A stretch of DNA of 64,000 nucleotides from Nematopogon swammerdamellus (Eukaryota; Arthropoda; Insecta; Lepidoptera; Adelidae), in the NCBI GenBank assembly GCA_946902875.1, contig OX336343.1, positions 5,011,754 through 5,075,753 of the forward strand, read 5' to 3'. The notes below the pieces were generated by a model that saw only the letters and a program-made list of their open reading frames with translations, did not search any database and was not told the DNA's origin. The position numbers and the translations under genes are program-made. Below, one piece after another: positions 54,400 through 64,000 of this stretch; the first letter of the stretch is position 1, and the number at the start of each line of letters is the position of its first letter.

Positions 54400-55625
54400 T
54401 TGAAATTAAACAATATTTTTTCAAATTCTTCATCTGAAGACTCTTCTACTGCAGGCTCAGGCACACGATCAACTGCAGTAGAATTGGTACTGGCTTTGAA
54501 TCTGGCTTTGAAACTCTTCCGGGATAACTCCTTTTGTACACAACTTGACCAGAAAATTTCTCTTCACTACGCTGATCGGCAATGGTTTATTATAGAGGGG
54601 TTTTAAATGAATATCACTTCGTCTTTTTATTCTTGTTGAATGGCTGCGGGGTAAGCGTGGAGTGTATCTTTTAGAAGTTTGCGACAATTTTTCTGACATG
54701 TCGTATATAATATTTTATCTGGTTCGCCTTTGACTTGGTATCAATTATCACCTTATTCCGGTCAATATTTTAAGATTCAAAGTCAAGTTTTTTTAAGATC
54801 TTGCTCGCTTGAAAATTGAAAGCCTATCAGGCATTTCATAAATGGAAGTAGGTACCTATGTCTCTTAGCAGACCCTATACTACTATGCACGGAGTCTGCC
54901 TCCATGTGGCTGTGGCGAGATTCCAAAAAATTCTGCTTTATCACATGGAGGTTTTCAATACGTTGAACAGCCCATAGTAATAAAGCCACAGCCCACAACA
55001 TTATGGTTGCAGTTTTGGCCGCCACAAGTGTCTGAATAAAGGTTTATTTCAGTGATATTATTAGGCAAACAATTCTTAAGAATGGTACCTTTAATATTAA
55101 CCCCACTTCAGAGCTGCCTTTTTTATTGCCATTAACCATCGACCAAGTAAAACAATATCCAGCATTTGGCAGAGTTGCCTCTTAAAGTGTAAGATTAAAT
55201 ACACACATTTTTCGTGTCTAGTACAAAAGGCCGACATTGCCACTGGGTATTTGAAGGATTGCTTGCATGTTGAAAGTTGGGACAAGTAGTTTGTTTCATC
55301 GTTTGCTCTTTGTTTATCTTTTAGTTTTTCGTTGTTAGATTTGGTTTCCTCTCTATGTGTTGCTATTGTTGCAACTCTTGCTTTGCGCTCGGGCTGGCTT
55401 TATCATAATTTGAGCACACTATAGGCTGATCTTTTTTGGGATCAGACACCGGCTCTGTAATACCATCTTCTTTGCACTTCTCTAGGTAAACCTTGTTTGT
55501 AATGCGTCCAGGAAATGATTCAATATGACTTTGAACATGATTAAGTATACCTGGTTTTGTTTTGTTGGGAGGTTCTTTTTTGCCTTTGTGGTCATTTTCT
55601 TCGTAAATTCCCAATTCATTTTTCT
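54400..55625 (-). pseudogene. Transposase-like protein of a multicopy arthropod family (DUF7869-like), degenerate
   Basis: Reading the minus strand from about 55620 down, pieces in several frames are recognisable: NHVQSHIESFPGRITNKVYL, then ITEPVSDPKKDQPIVCSNYD, then KQSFKYPVAMSAFC..., then LLWAVQRIENLHVIKQNFLE, SRHSHMEADSVHSSI, and finally LYNKPLPISVVKRNFLV with GVIPEEF. Order and motifs (CxxCxxYDKA-like, SGH-HMEADSVHS) fit a family I recall from many arthropod genomes, often with an RNase H-like fold. Frameshifts and stops separate every block, so it is dead. Family name is from memory. Confidence 0.6.
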
Positions 55626-55748
55626 TTTCAATCCCTGATCACTGATCCTGAGCCTGACCACGTCTGGTGAAATGCAGAGTGTGAAGCAAAAAAACTTTAG
55701 ACAAACTTTTATGGAACTTTCGCCTTTACGAAGAAAGCAATTCTACCT

Positions 55749-56159
55749 CTTAAGACGAGACGGAAGTTAACTTTCTCCATACAAAATCGTCTTTCGGCAT
55801 TTATCTTTTCTAGCCCCATAAACCTTATCCGATTTACTTGTCTTAAGGACAATCCAATCTACGTTCCTGTCATTTTCTTGTTTAGATGAATTATACCTAC
55901 AACACCGGAGCTAAAAATTTGCATTTCGGCCGAAAACCTTTGTATTTTTTATTTTTTGATGTCATGAAGTTAATTAAGCTTTATTGAGTCATCACTTTAG
56001 ATATCCAAAAAATAAAAACACAGGAACGTAGCTTCGACTGTCCTTATTACACAAAAAAAAAAATAATTGTAAAAATCGAATAAGGTTTAGGAGGCTAGAA
56101 AACATAAATGCCGAAAGACGATTTTGTATGGAGAAAGTTAACTTCCGTCTCGTCTTAAG
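55749..56159. mobile_element. TTAA-bounded foldback
   Basis: TTAAGACGAGACGGAAGTTA, CTTTCTCCATACAAAATCGT and TTTCGGCATTTATCTTTTCT at the left are repeated in inverted form ending ACTTCCGTCTCGTCTTAA. Arms of about 130 bases. TTAA is found at both outer edges (55750-55753, 56155-56158), suggesting a piggyBac-class target. Confidence 0.8.
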
Positions 56160-56984
56160 AACTTCATCTTCTTGGAACTTCATTCACTGGCCAAATAACA
56201 CTTTACACGCGCACGCGCAGGGCTCGACACGTGACAACCTGACAGCGCGGAAGTACTGTTCTAAGCCGTAAACATACTATAAATCGTTTGACTTGCAATA
56301 AAGTTGTTAGAAATTGGGGTTTCGTATGTGCAAGTGAATTACACTAAAGTGTTTTATTGTCTTTCTCCTGCAAAGTATATATTGTACTTAATATGAGCAT
56401 AATACAGGTAAAACAAGCTAAGTGAATATACTGTATTTGACTCGAAATAGCCAACGAATGTCTTTAAATAAAGTGACAAGTAAAGCCAGGCAAGCTACTC
56501 TAATTGTTTTGTCTGGGAAAAAATTACGAAATTGTTTCATTATATGATTTTAGTGGGTTTGACATGTTTTTAATTTGTAATAATTGTTTATTTATCAGGT
56601 TCTACCACAATCTAATTTAAAAACGAAGCCTTATATTAAGAAATGGGTTTTACTGGGAGGTAGAAAATTAAAAACCGTCTAAAACTGCATTGTTAGTTCA
56701 TTTTTGCAAAAAATGTCAGATAACTCGTTTTTGAAGAATACCCTCGATTTATGAATTCTATATTTCCCGCCAAAAAACTTTTTATTTTTAGGCATTGTTA
56801 GCGTTGTAAAAATAGTTTATGTATTTTTTATAATCACATATAAACTTTATTTTCAGAAGTCCTTTTGGAATTTATTTTTCCCGCCATAGAAAGTTCGTCA
56901 CTAATAATAAATAACGACGAATACCAATCCGAGCTCAGATTAAAGGAACTTGACACTGTATAGACTGGTTTGACACCTGACAGC
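56160..56984. other. Remainder of decayed element and AT-rich flank
   Basis: No coding evidence is seen. TTTTCAGAAGTCCTTTTGGA at about 56850 echoes TTTTCGGAAGTACAT at 53665. Confidence 0.35.
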
Positions 56985-57325
56985 TCTAGTGGCTCCTGCG
57001 CCTCCTAGATCCTACGGCTCGGGTTAACTCGGCTCGAAAGCGAACCAACTGAATCCGATATTCGTTTTGTCGTTTATGCAATCTGGTGGCTCAGTGGTAA
57101 GAGTGTAGGGTCTTTATTTTTTCGATCTCGACCATGGGTTCGTGTCCCTTTTGTCAAAATTTGATTTTTTTTTTAAACAGTGTTGGGGTGTTAATTATGG
57201 TAATTTTTTTTTATAACCACCCAAGAAAGCTTTATTTTCGGAAATACAAACGTAACAAAAACGAAACGTTCCGTTTCGCCGAAAGGAGCTAAAGGAGCCA
57301 GGAAGTCTTTCAGGTGGCGCACCGT
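56985..57325. mobile_element. Family K foldback carrying a SINE T
   Basis: GTGGCTCCTGCGCCTCCTAG, GGCTCGGGTTAACTCGGCTC at the left and CGTTTCGCCGAAAGGAGCTA, AAGGAGCCAGGAAGTCTTTC at the right resemble the arms of 38975-39190. The SINE at 57082-57250 lies between them. Confidence 0.5.
57082..57250 (+). mobile_element. tRNA-derived SINE family T
   Basis: A box TGGCTCAGTGG (57087-57097), B box GGTTCGTGTCC (57137-57147), then T-run, AACAGTGTTGGGGTGTTAAT, a second T-run and AACCACCCAAGAAAG. Same family as 9836-10023. Confidence 0.75.
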
Positions 57326-58200
57326 TATCCTAAAAGAGGTTTTGAATGTTTCATGTTGTCATATTGGCAGCACTATCGGTGGTCCATTGAACGGACTCGG
57401 TTCACACATTTCCAGTGACTTACAAAAACTAGAGTGGGACCATAGCTACTTCGTGCGAATATGACAGCCCTAAAAATCTCAGTCTAGCTGGTTACTACTG
57501 TTTAGTATAGTACTAGAGGAATGGCGAATGGACAGACTTGATGGTTCAGATATTTTGTTTATCTCTTCCTTATAATTTTATAAAATCGTTGTTCATGTTT
57601 GAATAAAAAAACTGCAAAAAAGTGAACCGTAATAAGGTATACCCTTATTACTGCATTGGCTAATTATTATAGTGCATAGATATAATAAAATACTTAATTA
57701 ATACCGTAACAATGCTAGAAAGAAAAAAAGAAAACAAACGTTATTTGCACAACCCCTTGTGACTGGAACACGTACGACCAAAAATTAAAAAAATGAAAGA
57801 TTTACCCTAGTACACTCTACCAGTACACCATCAAAGCATATGAATGACCAAACGAATACTTATCTAACTTTCTAATTTAACAGACAGGAAATGTAAAATA
57901 CAGCGGGCGATTGATATGGTCTCATCGTGCGCCCTAATCCACCATTGAAGAGCACGTTTATTTATAATCACTCTAACTATGTGAACGAGCCAATAAAAAA
58001 GTAAATAACGTCAAGCCAAAAATAAACACAACTGGCAGGAGCCTTGTTTTGTCGCCAATTTGTCGCTTTACAGCTGACTGACAAATCGTACATTGTTTGG
58101 TAATTTGGTCTTCTCGTCGTACTCGTGATACCTCATTTTATTGTGTTTTACGTTAAATATAATGTAATACAATTTAATATTCTCCAACAAAATCTCAAAA
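57326..58200. other. Intergenic and presumed methyltransferase 5' flank
   Basis: AT-rich; no TATA box placed with confidence. The last ~150 bases should hold the 5' UTR of the next gene. Confidence 0.35.
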
Positions 58201-58364
58201 ATGTCTTCCTGTTGTCGTGTAACGTTGTGGAAAGTTTGGAGAGCGAATCCCCAGAGCACGTTGTCACTGCGTGATGCGCCGCGACGACATAAAAGCGGAA
58301 TGCAGTGGCTGGAGCGGCAAATGAGCGACCCATACGTCGAGAAAGCAAAGATCAGTAACTACAG
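58201..58364 (+). CDS. Mrm2: Methyltransferase exon 1
   Basis: ATG in the context AAAATGTC; 54 codons plus two bases, ending ISNYR. Donor AG|GTAAAA. Includes WLERQMSDPYV, the conserved lead-in of the family, which confirms the frame. Confidence 0.92.
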
Positions 58365-60860
58365 GTAAAATGGCTTGTAAGGGCTAATAGTATTGTTCAT
58401 ATAAATTTTAAAAGGATATGTAATGCAAAAAAAAAAACCATGACGAAAAGGTGCAAACGAACAGAAAACAATTACTATAGGTGGGTGTAAATATTCAGTG
58501 CTTGGTATAATATATATTAATACCCTTTAGATGTCCAGCTCGTTTCACATTCTGCTATGATACTATTTTAACCTGTAGACTTTTGGAAGCACCAATCGCC
58601 CCCCATGGGTAAAATTGACATCGTTCAGATTCAAATAATTTACGTGATCAAATAATAAGAATGACTGTGAACTGTTCCGGAATGTATCTAAGAAGAGATT
58701 AAGAGCCGAAATTCTCCTTTCATTTCGTTTCATTTTCGTTCAAAGAACTCTTCTGTCGACTACAAAGTGGTGTTTAAGGTGTCGACTACAAGTGGTGTGG
58801 TCCGCAAGAGTACGGCGGGTTTGGCGAACAAGAGGAGGAGGGATGAGGGAATATGTTCTTCTATTACTAGTACTAGTACTACTATTTACCAACAATCCAA
58901 ACAACATATGGGGTACAGGGACCACCATAACATATTCCACAGCTCTGGCTTCTTTTTAATCCAACTTTTGTTTTTTTTTTTATTGACAGAGCGACATGTG
59001 GCGCCGAACCACCCGTAAAATGTCTAAAGACGCTCATGGACATTCGGTCGCATGCGGGGGTTTGCGAATACCTTCCCAAAGCAATGCATAAAATGTGGAG
59101 GTAGTGTTTCCGTAACTCATCGAAAGTTAACCTTGGTGATGTTGTTGTAGTAGTAGTAGTAGGGGTTGGCTCGAAGCCTGCAAACTAGTCCCTCTTGGTC
59201 GGGGAGCTTCGTGCAAAACCACTCGATCCCCAGCCACCCCGGCCAGCCTTTTTTTTTTATGGAAACTGAACACGTGTGGGTACATCACCTACAACATCCG
59301 TGAGGTCAGCCCATAACACCGGGTGAACTTGGTGCCACGTCAGTGTTTCCCTTCGCACACGTGCCTGAACTGGACGGAAAACACAAACTATTTACATAGC
59401 CGTTTCGACCGACCTTTCATTCAGTGCGGTGGTACCAACCCGGGCGGGTTAAACCCTACCACCTAGTAATATAAGAAGGGGTAATATCCCTTAGTCGCCT
59501 TTTACGACATACACGGGGAGAGATGCAGTGGGGCTATTCTTTTAAAGTACCGGGCCCACACGGTATTGGCAGTCTGTTGTTCATTTGGCACCACGCAGGA
59601 GGCACGTGTCACTTGAGGATCTTCAGGTGTCGCGGACGTGAACAGCGTTACCCCTGCGCGTTGCCCCCCCCTGGTTGACGTCTTCCTAACACAGAAAATT
59701 TCTATCAGATGCCGCAGTGCCTTCAAGCTGCTGGAGATGAACGAGAAGGTGAAGTTCTTGACTCACGGCCTCACAGTAGTGGACCTCGGTGCGGCCCCCG
59801 GATCCTGGACGCAGGTGGTTGTTCAGAAGACAAACGCCGATGGTGCTGAGAAGAACAAACCCAAGGGAACCGTCATATCCATCGATAAGCAGTACATCTT
59901 TCCTATTGAGGTACCCACCATCATCGGCAATAGGTAGATTATAAATACCTAATGTTGGCGATAAGACATAACATGGAGTGGTTAAAACCACCTCTTTCGG
60001 AAATTCTGAAAAATTCCCGTGAATTCCGGGATTTGAAAAATTTATCCTGGTAGTGATATAGTTAGTAACTTTTGACACTTGTAACATGCTGAAAAACCAA
60101 ACAATTATTTTGAAAAAAAAAATTGGTATGGAAGTGACTTTGATTTGAAAATAATTAATTATTGGGTTTTATAATAAGGTATTCAGTGAACCTACACATC
60201 GATATATGACTTGTAAGGGGGTATTGTCAATTTTAGGTTAGAAAATTTCGGAAAACATGTCTAGCTTGTTTTATTTTTTCTTGAGTTAAAAAAACCGTGG
60301 CCGTGGACAGGGAAACAAAGTGTGAGAAGACCACCTGCCAGGTAGGACGACGATACCACCTGGCGGGTGGTCTTCCCACAATCCGTTTTCCTGTCCACGG
60401 CCGCGAGTGTAGGACACGGTTACTCCAACGGTCTGCGGCTGAGGTGTCCCTCCGCTTAAACGCATAATTTTTTCGCATCCAGGGTGCAACAGTAATGAAC
60501 AACATGGATTTTTCGACAATCGACGCTCACGACAAAGTAGTGGCGCACCTCGCGGGGCAGGAAGTCGACCTGGTCGTGTCGGACATGGCACCCAGTCCGA
60601 CAGGAGTCCGCGAGCTCGACAAGGACCGCATCATCGCCCTGTGCTACATGGCGCTCCGCTTTGCGGCGCAAGTCTCCAAGCTCGACGGGGCGCTACTCTT
60701 CAAAGTCTGGGACGGTAAGGAAGTACCCGTTCTCGAGTCGGATCTGAGCCGCTTCTACAAGAGTGTGAAAATATTGAAACCGAATGCGAGTCGATCCGAT
60801 TCGGCTGAAAAATTCTTCCTGGCGAGAGGGTTCAAGGGGTTACTGAAGCGCGAGGAATAA
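58201..60860 (+). CDS. Mrm2: Mitochondrial rRNA 2'-O-methyltransferase (FtsJ/RlmE family, MRM2-like), three exons
   Basis: This family uses SAM to methylate a ribose 2'-OH in the peptidyl-transferase A-loop of large-subunit rRNA. Exons 58201-58364, 59709-59910, 60483-60860 join in frame to 744 nt (247 residues plus stop), very close to animal MRM2 (about 246). Residues 1-31 are basic (SLRDAPRRHKSG), fitting a mitochondrial leader. Then WLERQMSDPYVEKAKISNYR and SAFKLLEMNEK, the SAM-binding VVDLGAAPGSW (D80-W88), VVSDMAPSPTG and LLFKVWDG. The catalytic K-D-K-E set is Lys61, Asp156, Lys196, Glu231. All four are present, so the enzyme should be active. Bacterial RlmE and cytoplasmic FTSJ1 share the fold, but length and leader favour MRM2. 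Intron 1 holds a SINE B, intron 2 an RTE-derived foldback. Confidence 0.95.
58365..59248. other. Methyltransferase intron 1, 5' part
   Basis: (TACTAG)n-like short repeats lie near 58866-58885 and (GTA)n near 59147-59161. An 83-codon frame at 58767-59018 has no recognisable domain. Otherwise unassigned. Confidence 0.4.
59249..59565 (-). mobile_element. SINE type B, full length, in methyltransferase intron 1
   Basis: T10 plus ATGGAAACTGAACACGTGTG, ATAACACCGGGTGAACTTGG, ACCCGGGCGGGTTAAACCCT, ATAAGAAGGGGTAATATCCC, head GAGATGCAGTGGGGCTATTC and CCCACACGGTA. Ends about 140 bases before exon 2. Confidence 0.92.
59709..59910 (+). CDS. Mrm2: Methyltransferase exon 2
   Basis: Acceptor TTTCTATCAG; completes Arg55, then CRSAFKLLEMNEKVKFL, the SAM motif and VISIDKQYIFPIE. 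Donor GTACCC, phase 0. Confidence 0.95.
60233..60460 (-). mobile_element. RTE LINE 3' fragment with inverted duplication
   Basis: The minus strand encodes DRWSNRVLHSRPWTGKRIVG and RPPARW, the RTE block that directly follows the end of the 29.9-kb fragment. The GKR-VGRPPARW-coding part is present twice as an inverted pair (60295-60345 and 60352-60404), forming a strong hairpin. It lies within 25-75 bases of the exon 3 acceptor. Confidence 0.75.
60483..60860 (+). CDS. Mrm2: Methyltransferase exon 3
   Basis: Acceptor TTCGCATCCAG; GATVMNNMDFSTIDAHDKV through SDMAPSPTG, LLFKVWDG, KPNASRSDSAEKFFLARGFK and stop TAA. The GC-rich coding contrasts with the AT-rich intron. Confidence 0.95.
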   Translation, partial: GATVMNNMDFSTIDAHDKVVAHLAGQEVDLVVSDMAPSPTGVRELDKDRIIALCYMALRFAAQVSKLDGALLFKVWDGKEVPVLESDLSRFYKSVKILKPNASRSDSAEKFFLARGFKGLLKREE

Positions 60861-60935
60861 TCATGGACCGTTATATTTTTATCATTGGCTCTTTGATAGA
60901 AGCGGTACTGAACGCATATATACCACACAAGGTGG

Positions 60936-61045
60936 GAAATGAAGGGAAGCACTGATGTGGCACCTAGTTCACCCGGTGTTATGGGCTGACATCACGGATG
61001 TTGTAGGTGATGTAGCCAACCGTGTCAGTTTCCATAAAAAAAAAA
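60936..61045 (+). mobile_element. SINE A 3' fragment in the methyltransferase 3' flank
   Basis: GAAGGGAAGCACTGATGTGG, CACCTAGTTCACCCGGTGTT, CCGTGTCAGTTTCCAT plus A10. Starts 75 bases past the stop, so it may sit in the 3' UTR. No AATAAA lies between the stop and this SINE. Confidence 0.88.
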
Positions 61046-61488
61046 GTTGAGACCGCTGCTCGGCACGGCGCGACACAAAATTGAGCATACATTGATTGCC
61101 GCGCCGCGCAGTGCGGTCCCACCTTTATAAGGATTTTAGTCCTTACCGCCAGTTTGGAAAATGTTTCAATTTTGTTTTTTTTTTTCTTATTTGAAAAGAA
61201 CTTTACCTATTTAACAGGGATATAATTTTTTTAGAATTTGACGGGTTTTTCCTTAAGTTTCCAAATGTAAATATATCCAAGGTGTGATATGCAAAACATC
61301 TGAGATATACATCAGACACAAAAATACCTGATTGTGGATAACTAGAGCCAGACAACATTGACATGTTGTTTTTTACACAAAAGTAAATAATGCTCAATGC
61401 TCATATATCTTGATGTCCACATGTACGATAAGACTTGAATTGATAAAAGGCGCACATATCCATGTTTGACAATAATTTTGTAAGTACA
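61046..61488. other. Intergenic; small GC-rich inverted patch
   Basis: GCTCGGCACGGCGCGACACA and ATTGCCGCGCCGCGCAGTGC at 61060-61113 form a short imperfect inverted pair. Remainder AT-rich. Confidence 0.35.
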
Positions 61489-61880
61489 CAGTAGAGCCGC
61501 GATAGTACAAACACGGCCTAATCCAATGATCGCGGTACATAATCCGAACGATCGGAAATTCACAAATTCTCCCGCCAGAGCCCTGATTACTGTGGAATGA
61601 TTCGCGTAGCAAGAGTTTTTGCGTAATTTTGGTGTAACTCGCATAAACACAATCATGACATGACAATCAAGTTGATTTATTCACATTTATTTCAATTAAA
61701 CATAATTGATGGGCAAATATGTTATAGACACATGGAAATGGAAATAAAACACATAAAAAGAGTTTGTTTTAATTTCAACCCACAGGGAATAGGTTTCATG
61801 CTTACTATAATTCAAACACACGTTAATTTGAACCGTCCTTTGTTTTTATTAGGAGTTCGGATTAGTGCGGCTCTACTGTA
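61489..61880. mobile_element. pogo/Tigger-like MITE
   Basis: The left end ACAGTAGAGCCGCGATAGTA with TAATCCGAACGATCGG nearby and the right end GTTCGGATTAGTGCGGCTCT/ACTGTA are inverted copies. The CAGTAGAGCC...AATCCGAAC form resembles pogo/Tigger termini, and TA follows the right end. Non-coding AT-rich centre. Confidence 0.65.
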
Positions 61881-62119
61881 GAAGGATGCTTATTTTTGTT
61901 AAATGTTTATGTATTATGTAAAAATATATGTAATAAGCAAAATAATTTCATAATTATGAAGGCATCAAGTATGCTGATAGTTTTGTCCAAGAAATAGTTT
62001 ATGCTTTTTTGTATTTTGGACTATTGTACAGAGCCATAACCAAATAGTAGATACTTGTAAAAATAAAATATTACGCTGATCTTAGGAAGATATTATAGAA
62101 CTAGTATTACTCACTTTCG

Positions 62120-62480
62120 TTGGCAAAAGCATGTTTTCACAAAGCGCAAGCAACTAAGCCAACAGCTCAGGAACATGTTCTCGCTGCTAGGACGCAGCTC
62201 CCAACTGACATGACAGTCAAAACTGCTTATCTACTCTTGAAGCCAGTATGGAACTATGGCATTCAGCTATGGGGCACCAACGTTGCCATCATACAGAGGT
62301 TTCTATTAAAAATTATTTCGACATGCCGACAGTGGAATCTCAAATGAAAACATTAACAAAGGCCTATGTAAGAACATAAACATCCCAACGAGCTAGCCAT
62401 CAATTTGTTGAATGACAGGGAGACACCACGGAGCCTGAAAAGGAGGCTGCCGCCGGACAAATTTGGCATTAATTATTATA
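62120..62480 (+). pseudogene. Jockey-like non-LTR reverse transcriptase, C-terminal fragment
   Basis: TAYLLLKPVWNYGIQLWGTN and IIQRFLLKIIS are the classic segment after the RT domain of Jockey-clade elements. Further down, out of frame, the sequence encodes LAINLLNDRETPRSLKRRLP, the usual end block. Frameshifted and 5'-truncated. Confidence 0.8.
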
Positions 62481-62889
62481 GGTATTGTGATAGTGGACCA
62501 CAAACCATTCGCGACATTAATTAAATCGACACAAAACATTTGGATATCCCAAAAAAGTGATAAATGTAATAAAAGAAAATAAAAAAAACTCACTTCAAAG
62601 AGTGAGTTTGCCAAGGTTCTACAGGTATATTGAATTTTTTGGAATTTACTGTACATACAGGCTCTATAGAGGTGTAGACTGAACCTTTCACCGGCATGAT
62701 CCCCAGACTATTTCGAGCCGAAAATGCCAGTGAAATGTTTTTGTTAACTCAATACTTATCGAGATATTCATTGTTTTTATTTTTATTTTATATAAAAAAT
62801 TTAGGAATGTTTAAAAATGTAGAATTTTGTAGATAGTATTGAGTTTTATATGAAGAAAGTGATGTAAGAGAAACATACTATGTAGTTTT
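62481..62889. other. Intergenic, AT-rich
   Basis: Nothing recognised. Confidence 0.35.
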
Positions 62890-63265
62890 TTGTATGCCTC
62901 TAAAAGGTCTACGGTACGTAATTTGCTTTATTATCAGAAGTTTGAAAAGGGAGTTAGTTTAAAAACCTGTGCGTCAAGGCTGCCTCCTATTGAACACAAA
63001 GAAGAAAATAAATACGACTACGGTACGTTGCTACTTTATTCATCAGGTATATTATGTAAATGCCTGTATATTATGTAATGTATTATATTCTATACATATC
63101 TACCAAGTATTGGTATGTACACTTTCGTTAATTTAGGTTTTAAGTAGAAATTGTGTTATTATCATTAATTTGTTGTACAAATAAAGATGTAAGTTTGCTA
63201 TTGTGATAATATTATTTGTAAAGTTATTAGCCATATTATCTGTGAGCAATAAAGAGATATGAAAT
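62890..63265 (+). other. Possible terminal exon or 3' UTR
   Basis: A 62-codon frame (LKTCASRLPPIEHKEENKYD in the middle) is followed by two AATAAA-type signals, at about 63180 and 63248, the second with a GTGTTTTATC-like downstream element. This looks like the 3' end of a transcript, but the protein is not recognised and no partner exon is seen. It could be a far 3' UTR. Confidence 0.25.
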
Positions 63266-63816
63266 AATGCACCTGTGTTTTATCAAATTTTACTGTACTT
63301 ATACTCCGATTGCATTTCTCAATGTATATACCTAATTCTAAAAAAAATTTGGAGAGAAAGTAGCGGAGCCACTTCTGAAATTAAATCAGGTAGAAAATGT
63401 AATAAAAACAAACATAATAAAAAAGAACATTAATTTTATTTCTGAAACTCGTGAAAGCCTTGTCCTAATACAATAAAGATAATATAATATCACCTAACAA
63501 GTTATACAATTTAACATCAGCACGTCGTGGACAGTTGATGATTGAGAATATTGTGCATACATATACAATCGTCTTATCCTAGTTCTATGCTAACTGTATG
63601 GCTTATTTAGGGAAATAATTTGACACAACATTTTGTGTCATTTTTTCTAAACTTTTTCAGTAATCAATCACACAGTTGCTATCATTAAAGTATTATTTTT
63701 TGTAATTTAAGGAAGGTAATTGTCAAAAAAAACGACTGCTTTGAAAATTCTAGGAAAATTCATATTCAAATTCAAACAATATATTTTCACGCTTATAAAT
63801 ATTATGTACTGTTTTC
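63266..63816. other. Intergenic, AT-rich
   Basis: Nothing recognised. Confidence 0.35.
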
Positions 63817-63942
63817 GGTTACGCGGTACACACTAATCAGCGAGGGACGAAACGTCGACGATGGTAAGTCGCTCTGATTAGTGTACCGCGTAACCGAAAA
63901 CAGTACGATAATGTGAACAGCGGTAAAAGCCTAAACGAACAG
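63817..63942. mobile_element. Palindromic element related to 35024-35602
   Basis: GTTTTCGGTTACGCGGTACA and CTAATCAG at 63818-63850 pair with CTGATTAGTGTACCGCGTAA and CCGAAAAC at 63875-63903. Then AATGTGAACAGCGGTAAAAG and CCTAAACGAA match, in reverse, the left end of the 35-kb element. It is a short deletion form of the same family. Confidence 0.75.
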
Positions 63943-64000
63943 CCTTCTAAACACTAGTAATTGAACATAGAATGAGTAGGTAATATATGTTTGTGCAACA

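Larger units (their letters stand above)
53684..56752 (-). mobile_element. Decayed 3-kb DNA transposon
   Basis: The left end (53684-53730: TCGAGGGCATTCTTCAAAAA, CGAGTTATCTGCAA) is matched in inverted form at the right end (56714-56752: CAGATAACTCGTTTTTGAAG, AATACCCTCGA). The interior carries a broken minus-strand coding region (54400-55620), a TTAA-bounded foldback (55749-56159) and a CpG-rich patch (53880-53970). Confidence 0.65.

Noticed and set aside
58767..59018. Possible extra exon inside the methyltransferase intron
   Set aside because: Exons 1 and 2 already join in phase at the conserved YRCRSAFK segment; no residues are missing.

Overview
The window is animal nuclear DNA, almost certainly from a moth or butterfly (Lepidoptera). 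The evidence is small exons with GT/AG introns, a high density of dispersed repeats, and several repeat types that are very common in lepidopteran genomes. One of these is a GTCT-microsatellite repeat running from a CACTTGGCCGG end to a GGTTCCGTA end. Others are tRNA-headed SINEs and RTE- and Jockey-like LINE debris. I cannot name the species. A 200-N assembly gap lies at 5610-5809.

Only two host protein genes can be supported, both on the + strand. The first is serine hydroxymethyltransferase, with eight coding exons from 40815 to 52818. The joined reading frame is 518 codons plus stop, and all intron phases agree. Exon 1 encodes a mitochondrial-targeting-like leader. A second well-placed ATG in exon 2 would give a 465-residue cytosolic form. 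The second gene is an FtsJ/RlmE-type 2'-O-methyltransferase resembling mitochondrial MRM2, with three exons from 58201 to 60860 and 247 residues. It has a complete SAM motif and K-D-K-E tetrad. SHMT feeds one-carbon units into folate metabolism and MRM2-type enzymes mature mitochondrial large-subunit rRNA. Both have a mitochondrial connection, but nothing in the sequence shows that their adjacency is functional.

Layout: 1-40 kb is repeat-rich DNA with no recognisable host gene. It holds tRNA-derived SINEs, foldback elements, 28-bp and 100-bp tandem arrays, and a 1.3-kb pure tetranucleotide array at 11739-13050. It also holds a piggyBac remnant at 13904-14971 inside another repeat, and a three-level nest at 30651-33570. 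From 40.8 to 52.8 kb is SHMT, whose introns carry many SINEs, a hAT-like element, a pogo-like element and a large foldback. From 53.6 to 57.3 kb is a decayed DNA transposon with a transposase-like pseudogene. From 58.2 to 60.9 kb is the methyltransferase. From 61 kb to the end are a pogo-like MITE, a LINE fragment and a palindromic element.

The long 'open' frames in 11.6-13.1 kb, 1.5-1.8 kb and 25.8-26.1 kb are by-products of simple repeats whose unit contains no stop codon; they are not genes. I see no CRISPR array, operon or prokaryotic system. The most unusual material is repeat architecture: SINEs with two different 5' heads on one shared body, a GC-rich foldback family present in two copies, and exon 2 of SHMT closely bracketed by two same-direction SINE copies.
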